Assembly (NCBI RefSeq): GCF_036850765.1
Contig: NC_089493.1
Coordinates: 190,357,140-190,421,139, forward strand
Length of the DNA: 64,000 nucleotides
Direction: 5' to 3'
Source: Saccopteryx bilineata
Taxonomy: Eukaryota > Chordata > Mammalia > Chiroptera > Emballonuridae
Shown: one piece after another, positions 57,150-64,000 of the stretch
Layout: the number at the start of each line of letters is the position of its first letter
Numbering within the stretch: position 1 is the first letter of the stretch
Translations under genes and position numbers: made by a program
Notes under the pieces: model-generated
Database searches by the model: none
What the model was told of the DNA's origin: nothing
Seen by the model: the letters and a program-made list of their open reading frames with translations, nothing else

Positions 57150-57250
57150 CTCCTTTAGTCCTCAGAGCAACCCTATGTGGTAGTTATTATTATTCAGCTA
57201 ATTTGTTAAGCGAGGACACTGAGGCACAGAGAGAACAGCTGCCATGTGGT
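57150..57250 (-). mobile_element. MIR SINE fragment
   Basis: 'tcctcagagcaaccctatgt', 'ggtagttattattattcagc', 'gaggacactgaggcacagag'. Confidence 0.75.
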
Positions 57251-58164
57251 CCCTTCCCTTTACTAGTTCACCATCTGCTTGAGAGTCTGAGTGTACAATG
57301 ATGATGACGATATTCATAATACTACAGTAATAAGAGTTGTAATTTAAATGCAGGTTTAAGTGAAAAATTTGGAAGACCATACATAAGACCTTGTCACTCT
57401 TTTTTGGTCACTTTGCTGATATGGCTGCTGGTGCAAAGAGACAGTGGTGTTCTAATTCTGGCCTGTTTACTATAGATTCATGCTCACCGTCAGTGTTTTC
57501 GGACTGTGGCTGGATGCTAAGATGAGTGAAGGGACAAGTATTAGTGTGTCTGTCACTTCAGAGACCCTTCGGACCACCAGCCCACTGGCCCCATCTCATT
57601 CTACCACCAAAATGATTTTATTTTAGGGTATAACAAAGTGCTCCTATTCCAGAGTCTTGGCAAAAGCCAACATCAACCCGTCTGGATAGATTTCAATTCT
57701 TCTGAGTGTCTGGGAAGAAAAGTTTCAAAGGCTTTTCTTCTAATACCTTAATATCCAAGTGCAAATTTGCCCATTCTTTTCTCTAAACTTCTGAGGTCCA
57801 ATAAGAGTTCTGATAAAACAAATACTAAAATATTTAAAGGTACCAGCTCGGGACTAAGGGCTTTATTTACATGTTCTCATTTAACCTCACCAGAACCTTA
57901 ACAAATAACATTGCTCATCAGCCCCATTTTGTAAAGCAGAAGAATGCAATCCTGAGTGGTTCATTGCTTTCGCAAAGCCACGCTCTTAGTAAGTGGCAGA
58001 GTCAGGACTCAGATGCAGAAGTGATGAAGTATTCAATGTGAGCTGTCTCGCGCATCCTTTCAGAACCATTCTTCTGCTCCCTCACTCCCTCCATCTGCGC
58101 CTTTTTTTAGTTGCATCATCAAACGTCTGGGCCATTTCCGGTGTTCTAAATCCAGTTGGAGGAA
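57251..58164. other. Unique DNA with a MIR at 57855-58045
   Basis: The MIR (reverse) shows 'catgttctcatttaacctca', 'cagccccattttgtaaagca' and 'cttagtaagtggcagagtca'. Elsewhere no recognised feature. Confidence 0.5.
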
Positions 58165-58480
58165 ATTTTCTTTTTCATTTTTAAGTCATTGTAAAATATT
58201 TAATATACACAAAACGACATGTAACATATATGTAAGTTATAAAACATAATAGCACAGCCAGAACATTGCAATACTCATGTGCTCCTGGCCAATCTTACCC
58301 CCTCCTTCTCTCCACTCCCCAAAGTAACCATTATTGAGTTTTAGAATAATGACCACTTAAAAAAAAAGTTTTATGTATGTGTTCCTAAAGAATATATTGT
58401 TTCACTTTGCCATTTTCATGAACTTTATAAAAACAGCATATCCTGTGTCATCTTCTGTGACTTTTTCACCATATTATTGG
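58165..58480 (-). mobile_element. Old L1 3' fragment
   Basis: 'gtaaaatatttaatatacac', 'cacagccagaacattgcaat' and 'ttgccattttcatgaacttt' fit an L1M 3' end in complement. Confidence 0.5.
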
Positions 58481-58494
58481 TTCAATATGTAGAT

Positions 58495-58825
58495 GGACGT
58501 TAGGCAAAGACTGATTGATTTAATAATAATACCAAGTATCAGTGAGGATTTGGAGCAAACTGAACTGTTTCTAGTAGCATAAATTAGTATAAGCACTTTG
58601 GAAAACAACTGGACGTTATTTTGTAAGATTGAACAAATGCATTTATCATTTCCCGGCAATGGCTCTACGAAGCCAATGCCTCAGATTGCACACGTGCACA
58701 CGAAGACACATGCAAGGGTGTTCAGAGCATCATTGCTCACAATAGCAAATACCAGAGGCAAATTATTTTTCATCTTGGGGACTATTTCTACATTCTCTCT
58801 TTAATGAACTGATTTCTAACTAGGG
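58495..58825 (+). mobile_element. Ancient L1 3' fragment
   Basis: Plus-strand L1M-like: 'caagtatcagtgaggatttg', 'agcactttggaaaacaactg', 'gcatcattgctcacaatagc'. Confidence 0.7.
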
Positions 58826-58940
58826 AAGTTATTTGTGGTAGGAAAAGACACTAATAGTAAAGCAATTTGGATTAGTGCTAAGCTAAAGTATGGCTTTTAT
58901 CATTATGTTATATATTTAGGCTAAATATTCCATGAGTTTG

Positions 58941-59273
58941 TTTTTTATTTTTTATTTTTTTACAGAGACAGAGAGAGGGATAGACAGGGACAGACAGACA
59001 GGAATGAAGAGATGAGAAGCATCAATCATTAGTTTTTCTTTGCACATTGCAACACCTTAGTTGTTCATTGATTGCTTTCTCATAGGTGCCTTACCGCGGG
59101 CCTTCAGCAGACCAAGTAACCCCTTGCTCGAACCAGCGACCTTGGGTCCAAGCTGGTGAGCTTTGCTCAAACCAGATGAGCCCGCACTCAAGCTGGCGAC
59201 CTCGGGGTCTCGAACCTGGATCTTCTGCATCCCAGCCCAATGCTCTATCCACTGCGCCACCGCCTGGTCAGGC
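58941..59273 (-). mobile_element. tRNA-derived SINE, medium Ves-type class
   Basis: Minus-strand copy with tail Ts and GA repeats at 58941-59000 and a head ending 'ccgcctggtcaggc'. A short TAAAT repeat near both ends may be what is left of the TSD; the boundary is not certain. Confidence 0.9.
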
Positions 59274-60789
59274 TAAATGTTTTTAAACTGCTAATTTATA
59301 ACCATGAAATCAACAAATTTGGTGTCAAAATTAGTAAAATGCTATCTGAACTAATTTGTCACAGGTTAGAGGGGTTGGGAGAGGTGATGGCAGGGGCCGG
59401 TTGAGGGGAGATGAAAAGCTCATAGATTTCAGAGCCCCAATTACCAACCCTCCCCCAGCCCCTCTCACCTTCATCTACTGAGCTTAGACGTTCACCTCCT
59501 GTGCAGAGAGTGATGTCTGTTGAGTCTAAGAAACCATTAGATTAAATTTCTGGCACTTGTTACTTATTTATAGGGATAGAAATTTTGGCTTCACATTTAA
59601 CTGTGACGGTTCTTTTCTTTGGAAGGAGAACTGAGAGAAGTTTGAGGTTTGACTGTTCCCATCAAATGATTTTTTATTAAAAATTTTTTTCTCAGATTCT
59701 TTAAAAATGAGCCACATAAGCCCAGAATTCCAAAATCTCCTGCTTCTTCAGAGTGACTATTCTATGACTAAAATGTACCACAGAGCTATATATATACAAA
59801 TACATCTAGTGTTAGAGTGGGGACGATCTTCCAACTCGCAAAACAAGACACGGAACTCACTCTCACTGTTGCCAAACCCTGCTTGCCTCAGCACTCACAG
59901 CAAGATGTCCCTGCATTTAATGCTATAATTCCATAGAAAAGAACAATTGATCCTCCTAAGTGTCAAAGGTTAAGTGACCTGTCCATATTCTCTGGGTGAG
60001 TATCAGTGTCGGGACCAGAACCCAGTCTGGAGAAAAATCTTTGTTCCTAGTCAGGGTGTTTCCTGCTTTTCCATAGTTTTCACATACAGTTCCTTGAAAA
60101 GGAAATGCTTTGTCTTTATTTGTGGTTTTGTCTCCACCATTTCTCAAAATGCTTTGAGAGCCCTCTTGATTTGACTTCTTGGGTTGGATTACTTGCATTT
60201 TCATCACACAGAAGGGGGCCCTGACAGCTCAGCTGATGACCCCACCAGGCCATATACAAGAATACCAATTGGCACCCAGAAGACCAGTTTGATCTTCACT
60301 TCTCAGTAGCTTCCTTCCTGGTAACACTTCCTACAGCTTCTATTGGTGGCTGGCTGGGCTCCAAGTTCCACAGAGTAGACAAGTCAGCTTCTTGCAGACG
60401 GAATTGGGAAGCTTTTCACAGACCTGGGTCCCTCCACCTCCTGCCCTCTCTGTCCCCTTTCAAGTATAGCCAAAGACTTAGACTCAGTTGTTTAAGCACT
60501 GACTGCAGAGAGCCATGTGCAGGGCTCCATAAAAAATGGCAAGAGGATGCTGCCAGTCACCCCAGGGACTTCAACTCTTCTGCTGCAGAAGATTTGCAAA
60601 GGAATGAGCAATTTGTATCGTCCTACAGAAGAATGAAGCATGCTGACGGCCCTCTAATTTATCACACACATACATGTAGACACACAAAAAGACAGTATAT
60701 CTAAACAGTTCTTCAACATGTTAAGTGGCAGATCCTAACACCTTTACTGAGCCAGCCTCTGAATATCTCCTCATGAATAAAAAAAGTCC
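59274..60789. other. Unique DNA, no gene seen
   Basis: No recognised gene. Short ORFs on opposite strands at 59956-60207 overlap without domains. Confidence 0.35.
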
Positions 60790-61282
60790 TCAGCACCCCT
60801 TGGTGTTTACCAAAAGGAGCTGAAAACTTAAGTCCACAGAAAAATCTGCCAAGATGTTTATAGCAGCTTTATTCATAATGCCAAAACCTATTAGCAACCA
60901 AGATGTTTTTCAACAAGTAAATGGATCAATAAACTGGTATATTTTATTGGAATATTATTCAGCACTAAAAAGAAATGCCATGAAGAGCCATGCAGGAACC
61001 TTAAATACATAGTATAAGTGAGGGAAGCCAGTCTGGAAAGGCCACACACTGTGATTCCAACTACATGCCATTCTGGAAGAGGCAAAGCTATAGAGCTAGT
61101 GAAAGGTCAGTGGTCACCAGGAGGCGATGGGATGAGTGTGAGGGATGAGTAGGTGGAGCACAAGGCATTTTTAGGAAGGTGAAAGTACTCTCAATGACAA
61201 TATCATGGTGAATGTGTGCCATTATAAATATGTCCAGACACACAGAATATACAGCACCAAGAGTGAACCCTAATGCAAACTG
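60790..61282 (+). mobile_element. Ancient L1 3' fragment (L1M type)
   Basis: Plus-strand text: 'accaaaaggagctgaaaact', 'agcagctttattcataatgc', 'caacaagtaaatggatcaat', 'ttggaatattattcagcact', 'gtggtcaccaggaggcgatg'. Confidence 0.85.
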
Positions 61283-61690
61283 TGGGTTGCTGTAACAAAT
61301 ACCACAAACTGGGTGGCTCCCAATAGCAGAAATGTATTCTCTCACGATGTGAAGGCTAGGAGTCTGAAATCAAGGTGTCAGCAGGTCCATGCTCTCTCCC
61401 AGGGCTCCAGGGAAGAATCATTCCTTGCCTCTTCTGGTTTCTGGTGGTTGCTGGCAAATGTCGACACTCCTTGACTATAGCTGCATCGCTCCAACTTCTG
61501 CCTCCATTTTCACAGAGTTGTCCTCCATCTGTGGCTCTGTGTCTTCACATGGCCTTCTCATAAGGACACCAGTCACTAGGTTTAGGGCCCCCTTTAATAC
61601 AGTACGAACTCAGCTAATTACATCCACAAGGTCCTTCTGAGAGCCCAGTGGACTTCTGAATTTTGGGGGATCCTATTCAACTCAATAAAA
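61283..61690 (-). mobile_element. MLT1/MST-type MaLR LTR
   Basis: Minus-strand LTR: 'ctgtaacaaataccacaaac', 'gaaatcaaggtgtcagcagg', 'gtcttcacatggccttctca', 'ataaggacaccagtcactag'. It abuts the L1 fragment directly. Confidence 0.86.
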
Positions 61691-61787
61691 ATTTTTAGTC
61701 TTTTGTGGTAGAACTGGGGCTGGGAAGACTCCAGGGCTAGTGTGAGACTTCAGTTGCTATATTATCTATCTGAATAAGTGGTCAATA

Positions 61788-61989
61788 TTTTTTAAAACTG
61801 ATTTATTTTAGAAAGACAGAGAGAAAGGGAGAGAGACACACACAGAGAGAAGGAAGTATCCACTCATTGTTCCACTTAGTTGTACATTCATTGGTAGCTT
61901 CCCATATGTGCCCTGACTGGGGATTGAACCTGCAGCCTTGGTGTTTGAGAAAAACACCCAAACCAACTTAGCTAACCAGCCAGAGCCAT
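61788..61989 (-). mobile_element. Short tRNA-derived SINE, diverged
   Basis: Minus-strand copy: tail 'tttttaaaactgatttattt', GA repeats, then a head with a degenerate box B. It ends 'gctaaccagccagagcca'. TSD GTGGTCAATA lies at 61778-61787 and 61990-61999. Confidence 0.88.
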
Positions 61990-61999
61990 GTGGTCAATA

Positions 62000-62480
62000 A
62001 TATTATGAATCCAGAGAAAAAAGGAGTTTCTATTATATCAGTACAAGGTTATTCCTGACACTACTCAGAGAGTTCAGGATGGTGGCTCTTTGGAATGCAA
62101 CACAACAATCCCCTCATTTTCTAAGACTAAAGCTAAAATTTTTTAAATAAATAAATATAATGATGAATTAAATATTAGCTGACACAAAGCTAGGGTAATT
62201 ATGGAAGAAATTAACCCATGTTCAAAGTTCACTAGCTGTCAGATTCTTTGTGTAGGATCTCTGTAGTCTGCCAAGGTCAAGAGCAATGCCAACTCTACTG
62301 TAGGCACTAAGTCAGAAAACAGTGGAGAATAAAAGACATGTACCTGCTGATAGCTCTGAAATATGGTTCAAGCAAAGGACACGGCAGAGACTAATGAAGT
62401 CGCTTTAATAGCACAAAGGCTACTGAACACGAGATAGTGCATTTAACATATTTAGGGTTTTTTCAAAGAAATCTTTTCTA
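62000..62480. other. Unique DNA, no gene seen
   Basis: No recognised feature. Confidence 0.35.
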
Positions 62481-62484
62481 GACC

Positions 62485-62690
62485 ACCTGGATTCAAATCC
62501 TGGCTCTGACTCCTACTACCTGTGTACAAATGCCTTAGCCACTCTGTGCCTCAGTTTACTAATCTGGGAATTTGTAAAGTGGTAATAACGGTAGCATGCA
62601 CCTTACAGTGTTAGTATAAGAATTAAATCAGTTAATATTTGTAAAAATACTTAGAATAGTATCTGGCACATATTTTTGTTAGATAAAATA
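62485..62690 (+). mobile_element. MIR SINE
   Basis: Plus-strand MIR: 'gattcaaatcctggctctga', 'ccactctgtgcctcagttta', 'gtaaagtggtaataacggta', 'aatagtatctggcacatatt'. Confidence 0.88.
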
Positions 62691-62849
62691 GTGTTTGTAA
62701 AATGAAATAGACATGGTAAGTGACATTAGGGTTTGTTTGTAGTATTACAATGTTATCTTCAAGAACTATAATTTGTTGGTTATGCCACATTAATTTTATT
62801 TGTATCATACGAAGTTTCCTTTCATAATATTTTAGCCAGGCATATGACA

Positions 62850-62850
<1 letters not shown>

Positions 62851-62893
<43 letters not shown>
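62851..62893. repeat. (TG)n microsatellite
   Basis: About 21 uninterrupted TG units. It creates Cys/Val-repeat ORFs on the plus strand and a Thr/His-repeat segment in the 187-codon minus-strand frame at 62632-63195, which is therefore not a gene. Confidence 0.97.
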
Positions 62894-62894
<1 letters not shown>

Positions 62895-64000
62895 GGGGAG
62901 GAGCAGGACAGGTCACAGGGAAGAGGAGTATAGCGCTAATAGAGATAGATGGCTCAGTCAGCAGATTTCTGCATTTCCCCTTTCTGACATCTTTGGGAAA
63001 CCCAACCATATACACAATCCATGTGGCTGTATTTAGATTATCCACCACGGTACAGTGCACTCCTTCAAGTCTGATACAGATATGCCAAGAGAAAGGTCTC
63101 TCTGTTCCCTTGAACCCTAAAGTATTAAGATAAGAATAGGAGATTTCTAACTGCCATTTTTTCTTACTGTGTGTAAAAAGCCTAGCTGAGGACATCTAGT
63201 GAAAACCAAAGCCAGAAGAAGAGAAAAGAGCTCCTTGACATCATTTGATACCCTCGGTCAGACAGTATCCGAAGTCCTTCTGTGAGTATGCCAGTACCAT
63301 CATCCACGAATTTTTCTCTGTGTCTATTCCCATCTGAGTTCTGTTTCTGTCTTATGTTACCAAAAGAATACCATCCTCTCACTTGAATCACACAGTGGAG
63401 GAAATATTTAAAATTTCTAAATGAATGCTCGGGTTAATAAAAAGTATGGCATTCCTAATAGATAAAGCCCAACCTCAAAATCTCTGACCCAAGTTTTCCT
63501 CAATCTGGACACAAATTCAGATTTTGTCTTTTTCATATGGGACCTCCTTACACACTCTGGTTCTCAAAGAGTTTGCACTCACTCCAGGCCACTGTGAGGT
63601 GGCCTCCATGCCTGGTAAGCCCCTGCCCAGGTCTCTGCACCAACATCAGCCCACTTGGGAATTCGGGAGGGGCCACGGAGCAGTCGTGGTCCCACTTGGC
63701 AGACTTGGGGGAACCTTTCCCAGCTCCTGTACCTCATCAGACTTCACAATGCACGGAGTTGATTTATGAGAAAAGGTTATTAAAGCATGTAAGAGCTCCT
63801 GCTGGAGAGAAAATTATCTGTATAAACAAAGTGTTATTATGGGATTCAGGGAGGCCACGTCAGGAAAGGTCGTTAAAATAAGAAAAAACTGGCGTATCAA
63901 TCTCTTCTAAATGACTGAACTCACAGAAGAGAAGTTAAATATCTTTATATCTCACGGGTTCTTTTTCTGTCATTAGTACTTCCAGCTCAGGAGGGGACAT
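62894..64000. other. Unique DNA, no gene seen
   Basis: ORFs of 81-114 codons overlap in two frames at 63524-63881 with no known motif. Possible L2-like text at 63470-63600. Confidence 0.35.

Noticed and set aside
62632..63195. 187-codon minus-strand ORF
   Set aside because: Its centre is the (TG)n array read as Thr/His repeats, and one end lies in a MIR. No domain is visible.

Overview
The window is nuclear DNA from a placental mammal, most likely a bat. It holds tRNA-derived SINEs of the Ves type in three length classes, several with clean target-site duplications (TSDs). It also holds hAT elements with intact 8-bp duplications, a pattern of recent DNA-transposon activity known mainly from bats among mammals. 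Ancient mammal-wide repeats (MIR, L2, old L1, MLT1 LTRs, Tigger) fill much of the rest. I could not settle the bat family from sequence alone.

No host protein-coding gene, exon, rRNA or tRNA gene could be supported. Almost every open reading frame of 60-200 codons lies in a SINE, a transposase or reverse-transcriptase remnant, a microsatellite or plain intergenic DNA. The window reads as a gene desert, a large intron or an intergenic interval. Three non-repetitive patches (about 3.93-4.34, 15.0-15.26 and 17.1-17.43 kb) look like candidate conserved regulatory DNA, judged only from base composition and clustered TAAT-type motifs.

Layout. 0-3.5 kb: two long Ves SINEs, a mariner-like MITE, a shorter tRNA SINE and a 331-bp hAT MITE. 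5.8-9.9 kb: a decayed Tigger1-like transposon on the minus strand, split by a 1.54-kb hAT element that keeps only the two ends of its transposase. 9.9-14.3 kb: old minus-strand L1 broken up by two SINEs and a second mariner MITE. 16-20 kb: MaLR LTRs and unique DNA. 20.4-24.1 kb: a tail-to-tail SINE pair, a Tigger-type MITE with a SINE inside it, a 45-bp minisatellite and TA/TG microsatellites. 26.06-26.76 kb: a 702-bp solo retroviral LTR with 5-bp flanking duplications.

29-35.5 kb: a pyrimidine tract, a SINE, and a young 5'-truncated L1 (32831-34872, perfect 15-bp TSD) between two older L1 tails. 38.2-39.6 kb: a SINE and a 298-bp hAT MITE. 41.7-49 kb: short SINEs, an MLT1 LTR, a 5'-truncated SINE, L1 tails and a pair of direct ~275-bp copies of an unassigned sequence, 2 kb apart. 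50-64 kb: old L1, L2, MIR, MLT1, a third mariner MITE, more SINEs and CA/TG arrays. There is no operon or gene network here; the only history to read is the nesting order of mobile elements.
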